Shown: piece after piece, positions 10,901-20,689 of the stretch
How the letters are laid out: each line of letters starts with the position of its first letter
Numbering within the stretch: the stretch's first letter is position 1
Assembly: GCA_958510825.1 (NCBI GenBank)
Contig: OY294049.1
Coordinates: 38,530,774 to 38,594,773 of the forward strand
Reading direction: 5' to 3'
Length of the DNA stretch: 64,000 nucleotides
Origin: Brachypterus glaber
Taxonomy: Eukaryota > Arthropoda > Insecta > Coleoptera > Kateretidae
Notes under the pieces: generated by a model
The model's input: only the letters and a program-made list of their open reading frames with translations
Database searches by the model: none
What the model was told of the DNA's origin: nothing
Made by a program: the position numbers and the translations under genes

Positions 10901-13900
10901 GATAGTAAATTAAAAATCGCATAGTGAATATTTTCAAAACAGATTCGAATATTGGATGTGCGAATATACTGCGTAGTTTATTTTATAAAACAGAACTATT
11001 TTCTATACACAAACATATTCTATTCAAACCGATTGTACATATATTCACTGTGCGATTTTTAATTTTATCTTGCTTGATGAAACAGATCAAATAGTACCTA
11101 ACTTTTTTTTATACCTTGAATATATACTTTGCTATACTTTTTTTGTGTAGAATACAAAACAATGTAATCCACGCAGGTTTTCTGGGTCTCGAGACCAGGA
11201 TCGACAGGTCTCGCCTGCCCATATCTTCTCTCGACCCAAAAAACCATCACTTTCACGTCTAGGATTAAAATTCTTGTATCATTTTTTTGTGACATTTACT
11301 GTATGTACATAATTTTTTTATTTTTCTCATCTATTTTTTTTTCTGAAGTGAAAAAGTAAATGTAAAAACTGATATTTTTTGTTTCAACGTTAAACCTTTA
11401 AAAGTTTGTATCCATTTAATTATTATAACATCTTCTAAAAGATATACTTGTTTTTAAATTTTGCTAAAAATTAATTTTTATCTTTGTTAATAAAAAATTG
11501 AAAATGAAATAAAAAATGCTTCACAGTCACAGTCTAAGATCCCGTTGGCAATTTGTGGGTAGAGGGCGTCGCCACGTGGCCTCTACAGGATAAAGAAGTT
11601 ACGTTACACACGTGCCGCACGTGCGCCGATGCGCTTCACTACCTTGCGTCGTTTTTCGCCCTATTTTCTTTGCGAGAAAACCGAGTTTTCCGTCGGAGCG
11701 ACAGGGATAGACTGTAGGGGTCCCTTCGGAAACATATTGGTGAATTCCCTGCTTTTGTGAGTCGACAATGACTTGAAATATTCGCCGATTGGGCGTCCGG
11801 GCAATTGTTTGTTGCGACCAAGTATGTCCCGTGTGAAATTATTTGATTAATTTGGTGAAACGGCCGCTACGGGACACTGGATGATTGGCAATTGTTTTAG
11901 GGAATTGGGACATTTAGAATTTCCGATATAAGATCCATGTTACTTTAAAAAAACTCGTTTTTACGTATATAAATATACAGGGTGATCAGTAATTGCCTTG
12001 CCAAAATTTAGGAGATGATTTTTCATCCAAAAATATGAAAAAAAGTTTCTATAAAGGTTGGTCCGGAAATGAGCCCTAAGGGAGCTACGGCCCTTCGAAG
12101 ATGACGTATTGAATGGGGAACAAAAAAAGCACCAATAAAATTTTAATGCTGCAGGGTGATTCTTCATTTAAAACTGAGTAAAAAAGTATCTTCACCAAAA
12201 CACCTAAATTTAATATCAAAGGAGTAATAGCCTTTTAAAAAGTAACGTTTTTGGTCGCACAAAATGTAACTTCCTCTTAATTGCATTTTTTTAACGGTTG
12301 TTCCCTCCTACAGTGTTATATGACATTTTTTATGTATTTTTACTCAAGGATTCCATATTTTTTAGAAAAAATCCAAAAAAAGTACATATAAAAAAGTTTG
12401 AGGCAAAAATGTGTTAAGCTTAATACATTTTTCCGTCTAGGGACGCCTTTGGATAAATAAAAAATAAATAAATTAACATAACCTAATTGCCCTTATTAAT
12501 ACTAGTATTCATGCAAAAGCTCGTCGCTCAAGCTTAAAGAGTACCAGGGTTATTAATTAAAAACCTTATTTTTATTACAATTTTAAAGGGCCCTAGCTCC
12601 CTTAGGGCTCATTTACAGACCAACCTTTATAGGATCTTTTTTTATATTTTTGGATGTAGAATCACCTCATATTTTGGCATGCCAGTTACTGATCACCCTG
12701 TATGACCATGACCAAAAAATTTTTGCGGCGTTTTAAGATTTTGAAAGCCTTTTATAAGCATATCGGTCTCTTACTCTGTAGACAAGGTAACAATTATCTA
12801 ATAACTAAAGAAGGCATATAGCTAGATACTTGAAATTTTTATTGTTACACTGTGTTGGTGTATTGCATTTAAGCAATATAGGTTATAGGGATGAGGAAAA
12901 ATGGTAAAAAATGTATTATTGGCCATAACTTTACTTAAATAAGCACATAAATAAAAAAGTTACAAAGAGGGGTAATTAAAAAAAAACCTCTATACTATAG
13001 AGTCTATACTAGGGTGGTTCAAAACAATAAAATTCTATAGTCTAAACTAATAGTTTTCTAAGAATGGTTTTGGTGCTAAACTATTTTTATTTACGATTTA
13101 GTTAAAATATTACGACACGTTCACTTAAAACCGTCATGCACTCTGATCCTAAATGTCACACCAGGGGAAGGCCATAAAATGAAAAAATCTAAACACATTT
13201 AATGCTAAAACCTTTAGACTATTACAGTTCACTTCCCCATTGGCACCTTAGTTTTAAAAATAATGCACTCGCTTGTTTACGTTCGGAGATTAATGTAGCA
13301 TAAGTTTACTACACTTTCTAGACATTTTTAGTGACTAAATTGTTGACCGTAAATGCCACAAAACCAGGAAACTTACTTAAGATAATTTGCAAAATTAACT
13401 GTTTGTTTATAAAACAAAGAATTGAGGGTTAAGAATCTTTGCTTAATTTATGGTCTGTTTTTTCAAGCAAGATAGTAAATTGAAAATCGCACAGTGAATA
13501 TTTTCAAAACAGATTCGAATATTAAATGTGCAAATATACTGCGTAGTTTATTTTATAAAACATAACTATATTCTATACACGGAAAAAAAAATTATAGCTA
13601 GGAGCGCTATAACACACATACCAAGCAAATTATAATCGCTTATTATATAAATACAAGGCTTTCTCTTACAATTATGGCAGTCAGTGTAAAAATTTATATG
13701 AAATACTTTAATTGTTTAGTGAATAATAAAATATAACAAATAGTATGGCATTTATAGCTTAAATAGATTTAATTATTGTCCGTGCTAATAATTTTTATAA
13801 TATAATAAAATTTCTGTAAATTTATAATAGTGCCTGTAATAAATATAATCGTGTCTGTAATATATATAATCGTTTCCAATTTATTTTTAACATTATTAGT

Positions 13901-14599
13901 TATTGTGTTCCTTATAATCTATAGCTTAAATCACTATAATTTGCCACTGTTACCAAATATCTTATAATGTATAGCGCAGAGCCCACTAATTTCTTTCCGT
14001 GTACACAAACATATACTATTTAAACCTGTGCGATTTTTAATTTACTATCTTGCTTGAAAAAACAGACCATATTTAAAATAATCCTGAATCCAAGCACTCA
14101 CACCGAGTACCTAGTGCTTTAAAAATGCCTAATTCCACGAAAAACGCGCTTCGTTAAATTAGATTTCTTTTTTGTCGACTGTGTCAATTATTTTGTATTG
14201 CTACATTCTGTAAAAGATGGTCGCATCTTTTTTGCTGGAAACAAGCATTTGTAAACCGATAAAACGTACCACATTGGAAATTCTACTGTCACATCATTTG
14301 ACAGTTAACCTTACCTATTGCCAATTGTCTTTTTAAAATGTTTCGTTCTTACATTTTAGGGAATTTTAATGCTTACGGCAACGCCGCTCTTGTACGGCTT
14401 GGCAACAGCGGAAACAAGCGCCTTGCTTTTTAAATTAGACTTGACGTCAACTAAGTATACTCTATTTCATTTCAGTATTATGAACTATTTAGTAATTTTG
14501 ATTTTTATGATTGGTGCTAATATTATTTGTTTTACGATACTTCAAATTTACGCAAAATGCCGTTTTCCACCAGAAGATCTACTTACAAAGCTAAACTAA
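7895..14599 (+). CDS. Candidate two-exon gene, 101-residue membrane protein
   Basis: Joining 7895..7960 and 14360..14599 gives 22 codons plus 79 codons and a stop in one frame. The ATG follows AAAC. The donor is AAT|GTGAGT and the acceptor is ACATTTTAG|GGA. The protein has a short polar N-terminus, a moderately hydrophobic stretch at residues 23-40, and a clear membrane segment at about 64-86 (MNYLVILIFMIGANIICFTI), with a short charged tail. AATAAA signals at 14713-14723 lie about 115 bases after the stop. The 6.4-kb intron is full of transposons. The family is not recognised; size and two hydrophobic segments recall small ER or V-ATPase assembly proteins such as VMA21, but no diagnostic motif was found. 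A missing middle exon cannot be excluded. Confidence 0.45.
8231..9751. mobile_element. 1.5-kb element with roughly 190-bp terminal inverted repeats
   Basis: The left arm (8231-8425) and right arm (9560-9751) are close reverse complements over about 190 bases. They share AAAGGACATGGCACAATTTA, CCCTCGGTGAAATTCGC and CAAGCACTTTGTATGTACAG. The interior has an inner hairpin near 9009-9090, a decayed MITE at about 9171-9310, and a 100-residue open frame (8840-9142, minus) with hydrophobic stretches but no recognised family. Target duplication is unclear. The element lies in the intron of the candidate gene. Confidence 0.85.
9171..9310 (+). repeat. Decayed copy of the CATAGAAAAAACGG MITE
   Basis: The order of motifs (TTCTCTTATTTTTGGACTAGCATTT, then a CGCGCTCTTCATTTAAG block, AAGAGAATATGG, and AAAGACATGTGTCCTTGAT) follows copy 1 at 5637-5901, with many substitutions and lost ends. 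Confidence 0.6.
9806..10265 (-). repeat. Dispersed repeat R1, copy B (inverted)
   Basis: Reverse-oriented copy of 6886-7395. Most of the end hairpin is deleted: GCCGCTTGCGCTAAAAACG replaces the longer form. Confidence 0.85.
10270..10570 (-). repeat. Uninterrupted copy of the repeat that hosts the Penelope-like fragment
   Basis: In reverse it matches 2800-2920 joined directly to 3357-3492. It is therefore an empty-site relative of the 2.9-kb locus. Confidence 0.75.
10881..11089. mobile_element. 209-bp palindromic MITE (TGGTCTGTTT...AAGCAAGAT family), copy 1
   Basis: The ends are TGGTCTGTTTCATCAAGCAA and the reverse form TTGCTTGATGAAACAGATCA. The internal target TTCTATACACAAACATATTC is intact here, whereas it is split by the 424-bp MITE in copy 2 (13451-14069). 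Confidence 0.85.
11090..11977. other. Interval with a GC-richer block
   Basis: Positions about 11540-11900 are clearly richer in G and C than the rest of the window (CACGTGGCC, CACGTGCGCCGATGCG, CGGCCGCTACGGGACAC). A 60-residue minus-strand frame there (11639-11821) has no recognised motif, and no convincing splice sites border it. It may be a diverged exon, a CpG-rich regulatory block or inserted DNA. Flanks are plain AT-rich sequence. Confidence 0.4.
11978..12700. mobile_element. 723-bp TIR element (CAGGGTGATCAGTAA), TA target duplication
   Basis: Inverted ends CAGGGTGATCAGTAA...and...TTACTGATCACCCTG are flanked by TA on both sides. The arms extend for about 120 bases, including AAGGTTGGTC and GAGCCCTAAGGGAGCT. 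Related pieces are at 27622-27805, 41196-41503 and 53643-54190. Terminal sequence and TA duplication fit a Tc1/mariner-mobilised MITE. Confidence 0.8.
12703..13450. other. Non-coding AT-rich interval
   Basis: No gene was seen. Positions about 12795-12835 (AACTAAAGAAGGCATATAGC) resemble a motif near 16860-16910, suggesting a shared dispersed repeat. Confidence 0.5.
13451..14069. mobile_element. TGGTCTGTTT MITE, copy 2, split by a 424-bp MITE
   Basis: Outer ends TGGTCTGTTTTTTCAAGCAA and TTGCTTGAAAAAACAGACCA are flanked by TA at 13449-13450 and 14070-14071. The interior is interrupted at 13578-14001. Confidence 0.88.
13578..14001 (+). mobile_element. 424-bp MITE (CACGGAAA...TTTCCGTG), copy 1
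   Basis: One of four nearly identical copies (also 40470-40894, 49923-50346, 56698-57120). Its termini are CACGGAAA and TTTCCGTG. The host MITE copy at 10881-11089 supplies the empty site TTCTATACACAAACA, proving a TA target duplication. The interior is AT-rich with no reading frame. Confidence 0.93.
14360..14599 (+). CDS. Exon 2 (terminal) of candidate membrane-protein gene
   Basis: Starts after the acceptor ACATTTTAG and continues the phase of exon 1. Encodes GILMLTATPLLYGLATAETS, a linker, the membrane segment and the tail FPPEDLLTKLN, then TAA. An internal Met at 14369 could serve as a start if exon 1 were not used. Confidence 0.5.
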   Translation, partial: GILMLTATPLLYGLATAETSALLFKLDLTSTKYTLFHFSIMNYLVILIFMIGANIICFTILQIYAKCRFPPEDLLTKLN

Positions 14600-14712
14600 A
14601 GTTTAGTTACTAAACCTAGTAATTTTTTTAGTTACTAATAATGAAATGACTTAGGGTATAGTACTAAATATTTTATTTATTAGTAATAAATGAGAAATCA
14701 GTAGAGAAAAAA

Positions 14713-14723
14713 AATAAAATAAA
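14713..14723 (+). terminator. Overlapping AATAAA polyadenylation signals
   Basis: Two overlapping AATAAA hexamers lie about 115 bases after the candidate stop codon. In AT-rich DNA this is weak evidence alone. Confidence 0.35.
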
Positions 14724-15042
14724 GAAAAGGGTTGATAAAGAATAAAAATAATACAAAAGACATGAAAACTTTTTAAGTGAACAATATCGGAATGAAATGC
14801 TTTTAAAATATTGCGTGGCGAAATGAAACAACTGTTTCTGAGTTATTTACATTCGAACTTTTTTCTATGGAGATTTATTCACGATTTTTTTCTTATTTCG
14901 GTATTCAATATTGATTGGTTTATTTTCCCAAAGGAATTTGATTTCAAAGGAAATTTAAATAAATTATAAGCACCAGAAAAATGCAATTAATGTTTCTACA
15001 TTGGTTTTTAATTATTGGTATAACATCAAAACATAACAATTA
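14724..15042. other. Non-coding AT-rich interval
   Basis: Nothing is recognised beyond AT-rich sequence. Confidence 0.5.
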
Positions 15043-15120
15043 TATTTAGGGATTATTGTTGATGAGGACTTAAAGTGGAATATAAACCCGCAAGAAGTCG
15101 CTAGTCGAATGCAGAAATCA
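15043..15120 (+). pseudogene. Fossil non-LTR retrotransposon reverse-transcriptase scrap
   Basis: The frame reads YLGIIVDEDLKWNINPQEVA followed by SRMQKS and a stop. The YLG-hydrophobic-D-LKW pattern is typical of the segment just after the catalytic core of many insect LINE reverse transcriptases (Jockey/CR1/I type). An in-frame stop sits just upstream. Only about 26 residues can be recognised, so the family cannot be told. Confidence 0.6.
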
Positions 15121-15830
15121 TAATAGTTCCAGAAAATACTTCCTAGTTTTGTTTTCTATTTTTAATATGGCCATAAAGGAGTGAAAAAATATAAGAAAAG
15201 ACAAAAAATGGACAAAATATGGACAAAAATACATCCCCATGTAAAAATATAAGGTTTTCAAGAAGTAATTGTAATCTATGTTAGTGGAAACAATAGGCCA
15301 GTGTCCTAGGCTAAGACAAATCGAGATATTCCATTGTATGAGACAAAAATAGCAGGACAACCGAAGGATAATTATTTACCAGATCCAGAGAAGGTCCTGA
15401 ATCCAGTATAGACAGTGGAACGTCGGTCAGACTAATAGTAACTTAGTTTCCGGTCCACATCGGAAGTAAAGATAATTTCCTGCAAATTTTCGCAATAAAA
15501 CGAGCCAACTTAGATGCAGGGACTTTTGTTTATCTATTCCTGCAAATGTGAATATAACATGTTATTTTTCTTAATAAAATATTGTGGTTTGGATGTTTAC
15601 TCGACCGAGGGATTATTAGAATTATGGATCGATTTGAAGAATATTATTTATCTAGTGACTTCTAAATATTTTTTCTGTTAAGTGTATTAGGCAAAATATA
15701 AATAACTCCTAAAATTTTCATTTTCTTTCAAAACTTTTCAATTTTTTTTTATTTTTTTTTTATGTTTTGGATGTTATGCGAAAAACGAAAAATCATTGAA
15801 TTTTTTTTTTAATGATATTTTTTTTTAAAT
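15121..15830. other. Non-coding interval
   Basis: An 80-residue minus-strand frame at 15118-15360 has no recognisable features. Positions 15720-15830 are T-rich low-complexity DNA. Confidence 0.5.
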
Positions 15831-15834
15831 TTTT

Positions 15835-16345
15835 TAAGTTTAAACCCCATAACTTTTTTGTTTTTGGGGGGATTACTTTAAAAATTGGTAGAATTAATCC
15901 TTATAATAAAAGTAATTTTTCCTGAAAAAGTTACGGTAATCGGATTTTTTTTTCAACTTTTTTCGATATTTTTTTTAGTTTAACCCCCCATAACTTTTTT
16001 GCTTTTGGGGGGATTACTTTAAAAATTGGTAGAATTAATCCTTATAATAAAAGTAATTTTTCCTGAAAAAGTTACGGTAATCGGAATTTTTTTTCAGCTT
16101 TTTTCGATATTTTTTTTAGTTTAACCCCCCATAACTTTTTTGCTTTTGGGGGGATTACTTTCAAAAACAATAGGGATCTCCCTCAAGTCAAGTCGATCAG
16201 ATTATTCGTTCTTCAGTTATCATGTTAACAAAAATCGTGACATCGGACGGACAAAAAAAACGTTTCTTATTTTTTCATGAAACAAATTTATATCCATAAT
16301 TTTTTGTCTTGGACGATTTTTGAAAACTCTGGAAAATTCGGAACT
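15835..16345 (+). repeat. Dispersed repeat with internal 140-bp tandem units
   Basis: The block AACCCCATAACTTTTTTG/GGGGGATTACTTT recurs near 15842, 15981 and 16121, giving a period of about 140 bases. The right part (CGTGACATCGGACGGAC...TTTTTGTCTTGGACG) matches 46260-46545, where only a single unit is present. Confidence 0.8.
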
Positions 16346-17014
16346 ACCGTATAATACTATTCTAGCACAGGCGCTGTGAATAGTACAATAAGAAAATCTA
16401 CATCAAAATTATCAAAAAAGATATACATACATAAAGCAACATATGGCCTGCCAATAAAATTAAATCAAAGCAGGCTAAAGCTCAGTAATAAAACACTATC
16501 GACTGGATTAGCGCCCTTTTTCTAACTTGACTAAACATGTGCCCTTTTCCTTTCGCTCAAAGGAACTCTTTGTATACCATTATTGCACTCAAGCTGTCGT
16601 TATGAATAAAAATTAGGATCTTTTTTCGACATTTATTAATATTTATTTAGTTAATACTAACTATTTGAACGTTGGCGCCAATTATTTCCGATTTAGTGCA
16701 GTTATTCCTTTTGGTTTCCCATTTTGAAAATTTTTATAGTTTTAGGAAAGCCTTTTATTCGTGCAAATTTTTTATTTTTTTGCTTTTCATAACGTTTTAT
16801 GTCGATATAAATCAATTTCAAACAAAAAAAAAATGTCGATCGGTCTGTCCGGGAAATCTTGTGAGCACGATAACTTAAGAGTACTTTAAGCTAGAGACTT
16901 GAAATTTGGCATACAGTATTTTACCAAAAGTTCTCGCTCGTGATTATTTTTGGTGGGTGGGCAAATGGAAAAAAATACAATATAATTTTTTACAAAAATT
17001 TGAAAATTACTATA
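16346..17014. other. Non-coding interval
   Basis: A 68-residue frame at 16672 is not recognised. Positions 16482-16520 match 5117-5157 in reverse. Confidence 0.5.
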
Positions 17015-17285
17015 TAGGGGTTTTTGAGGTTTGCTAAAATTGAATCTGATAATAAAATTTTTCGACCTTCACGGGGTTGAGGGGTAAATATTTTTAAACG
17101 TTGTCAATATTTTCGTCAAAATTGGTATAGGTATAGAAGTTTTTGTGCTTGTCGAAAGTGAATCTAATAATTATTTTTTCCTAAATCCACCCCCTGAGGG
17201 GCGGGGGAGTTTTCGTGAAAATTGGTATATGGAGGTTTTTGAAGATTGCTTAAATTGAATCCAATAATAAACAATCCATTTTAAG
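17015..17285 (+). repeat. Degenerate tandem repeat, period about 110-120 bp
   Basis: The unit containing GGTTTTTGA...TTGCTAAAATTGAATC...AATAATAAA occurs near 17018, 17138 and 17236, separated by C/G-rich spacers (CCACCCCCTGAGGGG). Confidence 0.6.
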
Positions 17286-17481
17286 CGCGGAGGCGAAAAA
17301 TGGGAAAGCTTTTTTACTGGGCAGTGTATTTTCCTTTTCGGGCTATTTTTTCCAAGAATTGTCCGTAAAGGCCTATCCAGAAGCTTGCATAAGAACATAA
17401 AACATAAGAATGCGATGCCGTGATTGGCTTACAAGATACATGGCGGCACATCAAGCCAATCATGGCATCGCATTGATATGT

Positions 17482-18281
17482 GAAGGGGTCAGGGGAAAAA
17501 CGATCAGAGTCACAAAAACTACTTTTCACAGAATAGCGAAATTAAGGTTTACAGACTCATATTGTATGATTACAGTTGCAAAGTAACGTCAATTATTGTT
17601 TCATCTCGTCACATACTTATTTCACAGCAAAATAATATTACCTACCAAGGTTTTTAACATTACCTTTGAGGTTCAAAGCGAAAGATGCAACAGAACTACA
17701 CATATGACTTTATAAAATCGATAACAGTCCAGGACTCTGATCGTTTTTTTTATGTTATAAAGCAGCCATACAGGCTTAGTGCAGTAAGTGTGCAAAATCA
17801 TAAACAAAGTCGTAGTTTTCCACATTTTTATTTAAAAAACAAAACTTAATTCTTAGTCTAAGCCCGGTAACGTAACCTTTTACTTTAAGTTTCTTCGAAA
17901 CATCCGTAATACGTCCACTTATAGGTCTTTTCTTCGGTTTAAAAATATTGGTACTAGGGCCTTCATCCTCATTTTCCTCACTAAATTCCATATTTTTTAC
18001 AAACTGCCACTCCACAAATTAAACTACCTGCTTAAGGCCATTTACAATCAAAAATACGTTTCCTTAGTTACCGATGCGAAACTATGGACTTTAATTGTTT
18101 TTTATGGTATCGCTCGTACTCTGACCGTTCTTACGCTGTATATCGTTTCTATTTAAATTCGTTACAGCGACTGTAATTGTTTTTGCTTAAAACCGACATA
18201 GTCACCTGAAAGCTACTAGATGGTGTATATAACGAATTTTCGACAGAAATGGACTATGATCGTTTTTCCCCTGACCCCTTC
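17482..18281. mobile_element. 800-bp TIR element with ATGT target duplication
   Basis: Termini GAAGGGGTCAGGGGAAAAAC and the reverse complement GTTTTTCCCCTGACCCCTTC are near-perfect for 25 bases. The flanks are ATGT on both sides, and the uninterrupted HR1 sequence has ATGT once. The superfamily was not identified. The interior holds a lysine-rich minus-strand frame. Confidence 0.8.
17776..18015 (-). CDS. Short reading frame inside the 800-bp element, unknown
   Basis: 79 codons with an acidic start (EFSEENEDEGPSTN), then a basic patch (KPKKRPISGRITDVSKKLKV) resembling a nuclear localisation signal. It ends in a more hydrophobic tail. The composition is more protein-like than its neighbours, so it may be a remnant of a transposase-associated or captured host exon. 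No family is recognised and no catalytic residues are visible. Confidence 0.3.
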   Translation of the reverse strand: MEWQFVKNMEFSEENEDEGPSTNIFKPKKRPISGRITDVSKKLKVKGYVTGLRLRIKFCFLNKNVENYDFVYDFAHLLH

Positions 18282-18314
18282 ATGTACTATGTTGTTATGC
18301 GAGCCTGTGGATAT

Positions 18315-18842
18315 GCCCTAAGGCGGCGGCATGTTAAGTACATTACATAAGTGAACAATGTTTATTTAATAAATAAATTAAAAGTATTGCAATAAAAATT
18401 AAAAGATATTTACGATCGTGGCTAATAAACATGATTGAGGCCTCGAAAATAGAGGAATGAAAGATATACATACCTAAACCTTTTAACTTTGAAAAAATGT
18501 TTACACAACTTGATTTTAACTTTTAACTTTAATGCAAATGTGTCATTAACAAAGTAATCGTCCAGATCAGAGTGTAAGCCGATTTGTATTTTTTGATCTT
18601 TTTACACACATGTGCTTATGCAGATTCTTTTATCTCTACGTTTATTCAGTGCAAAACAATGTGGATCTAAAGGAAATTTTATGAGGCCCTAAAAAATTCA
18701 TATCCCCTGCACACCCCTGCATACCTTTTCCTTAACTGAATTACAAGTTGCGACTGGAGTCTTAAGCGCAAATCGATCGATCCCGAGTTCATCCGAAAGT
18801 AGGACCAGAGACTACATTTATCTCTGATTTACAGTAATACTT
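18315..18842. other. Non-coding interval
   Basis: No exon or repeat was recognised in this AT-rich stretch. Confidence 0.5.
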
Positions 18843-19547
18843 AAGTGCCTATTCACAGGCTCGCATAAGCACATAATACATAAAAATACGATGCCGTGAT
18901 TGGCTTGATGTGCCCAGGCGCGTAGATAGGATTTTTTCTTGGGAGGGTAAAACTTTTATTTTTTTGGCGCCACTACCAAAAGAAAAAAAACACCCTTCAA
19001 AAAAAAAACTTTGTCCCTGAGCGTTTCTACAAAAGGTGACGCCCACTTTGGCTCGTCCATTATTATTTTTTGGCGCCCCTACCAGAAGAAAAAGCTTTGT
19101 CCATTGCCCCTGAGCGTTTCTACAAAATTTCGCGCCCCTACCAAAGGAAAAAAAACACACTCCGAAAGAAAAAGCTTTGTCTCTGAGCGTTTCTACAAAA
19201 TTTGGCGCTCACCTTGGCTTTTTAATACCTACCAAAACAAAAAAATAAACATCCTCCGAAAAAAGAAGCTTTGTCCCTGAGCGTTTCTACAAAAATTGGC
19301 ACCGCTACCAAAACAAAGAAAAACACCCTGCGAAAAAAAGCCTTGTCCTTGTGTCCAAACCAAATTTGGCGCTCCTCAAAAAAAAAAACCGCTATTATTT
19401 TAATTTTCTATTTAAAATAACAAAAAAATTATAACAAATAAATATTCTTGGGGGGTATATACCCCCTTTACCCCCCCCCATATCTACGCGCCTGGATGTG
19501 CCGCCATGTATCTTGTAAACCAGTCACGGCATCGCATTCTTATGTTT
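18843..19547. mobile_element. HR1 palindromic MITE, copy 2, split by a hAT-like element
   Basis: The left arm is 18843-18914 (ending GGCTTGATGTGCC) and the right arm is 19495-19547 (GATGTGCCGCCATG...CGCATTCTTATGTTT). The right end is replaced by the element starting at 19548. Confidence 0.78.
18915..19494. mobile_element. 580-bp hAT-like MITE with 8-bp target duplication and internal tandem repeats
   Basis: The ends are CAGGCGCGTAGATA and its reverse form TATCTACGCGCCTG, flanked on both sides by GATGTGCC. CAG-starting termini and an 8-bp duplication are hAT hallmarks. Inside, GAGCGTTTCTACAAAA recurs at about 19018, 19109, 19185 and 19278 (spacing 76-93 bases), separated by GGCGC.CCTACCA and poly-A/G blocks. 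The two open frames across it are repeat artefacts. Confidence 0.9.
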
Positions 19548-19650
19548 GGGAACGTTCAAGTATTACGTAACGCAAATTTTGATCATTTTGGACCCCCACC
19601 CTCCCCCCCTGTAACGCTATTTTCCTATACCATTAACATGGGCATTCTTT
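19548..19650 (+). repeat. Half copy of the GGGAACGTTCAAG MITE
   Basis: Starts GGGAACGTTCAAGTATTACG and includes the C-rich block and the TATACCATTAACA block seen in the complete copy at 23869-24014. The right end is missing. Confidence 0.8.
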
Positions 19651-20047
19651 TCAATAATAATATTTAACCATTAAATATTGTAATACCTAAATTACCACAA
19701 AACCCCAAAATCCTTATAATAAAATTATATGAGCATAGGATAATATCCTAAAATCCTATATTTGTCAATAAGTCCTTAACGGGATTATACTGCACAAATG
19801 TAACATTTTCAGTAAACTTGGTCGTTATTGATACAGGGTGTCCCGGAATTTATTTGCTGAACTATTTCGAAGAAACTGCAAAAAAAACCTCCGAATATAA
19901 TGTAGGTATTTAAAATTGACCAGTCTCAATTAGGCTGTTATAGATTCAATAATAATAATAATAATTTAATCAGCACCGGATGCAATTTTTTTATAAATCC
20001 CAACTTAATTACTTTTTAGCGCATTTATATTTAAAAAAAGAATTCTT
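19651..20047. other. Non-coding interval
   Basis: Near 19833, TACAGGGTGTCCCGGAAT looks like a mariner-type terminus without a partner. An AAT microsatellite lies near 19950. Confidence 0.45.
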
Positions 20048-20282
20048 AAACCCCATTCAACGAGAGAATGCGACTCTGACGTCATAGCACGTAAACTTAA
20101 TACCACTCTGTAGGATAATTGAAACTTATTTCTTAAGACTTAATAAATGATTTTTGTACATATACATTTTGTATATAATAATTATCTAAAGTCTTAAGAA
20201 ATAAGTTTTAATTACCATACAGAGTGCTATTTAGCTTACGCGCTGTGACGTCAGAGTCGCATTCTCTCGTTGAATGGGGTTT
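20048..20282. mobile_element. 235-bp hairpin MITE (AAACCCCATTCAACGAGAGA)
   Basis: The 45-base outer arms (AAACCCCATTCAACGAGAGA through GACTCTGACGTCA) are reverse complements of the right end. Inner arms around AACTTATTTCTTAAGACTT also pair. Target duplication is not clear. Confidence 0.85.
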
Positions 20283-20689
20283 ATATTAATTTAGAATCAG
20301 CAAAGAAGACTTTCAGAATATATCAAAGCAAAAATTATTATCAGAGCAGCAGATTTTTTCCAGGGTTTGGGATCTTGTTGTATTGCCTTTAAACGTTTTA
20401 CCATAAAAAGTTGACTCGCGATTTTTGTGACATGCCATATAATATCAAACGTAATATTTTCAATAAATATATAAATATTAATAGCGGTGTCGCAATGCAT
20501 CGTTAGTAAGCCGATTTGTCCGAAAATGACACATATGTGGCGATACGTCAGTGGATTAGCGTGGTCTGACATGACGTCAAGTAATCCTTGTGAAACCTTC
20601 GACGGAGAAACTGACCGGATTAATCCTTCTTACTAGTTACGAGGGGTTAGCTATTTTATGCAAGGACTAAAAACCATATTGTTCGCAAA
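20283..20689. other. Non-coding interval
   Basis: A 91-residue minus frame (20297-20572) is not recognised. It begins near an isolated CRE-like ATGACGTCA. Confidence 0.4.

Larger units (their letters stand above)
17369..18314. mobile_element. HR1 palindromic MITE, copy 1, split by an 800-bp element
   Basis: The left part (GGCCTATCCAGAAGCTTGCA, then GATGCCGTGATTGGCTT) and the right end (TTATGCGAGCCTGTGG) belong to one palindromic unit, of which other copies are at 18843-19547 and 35151-35246. The interruption is at 17482-18281. Confidence 0.78.

Noticed and set aside
14360..14599. Assignment of the small membrane protein to VMA21
   Set aside because: Length and hydrophobic layout are compatible, but spacing and residues do not align convincingly by eye.
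18849..19280. Overlapping plus and minus frames with repeated Ser/Phe-rich peptides
   Set aside because: They are produced by the tandem array inside the hAT-like element.
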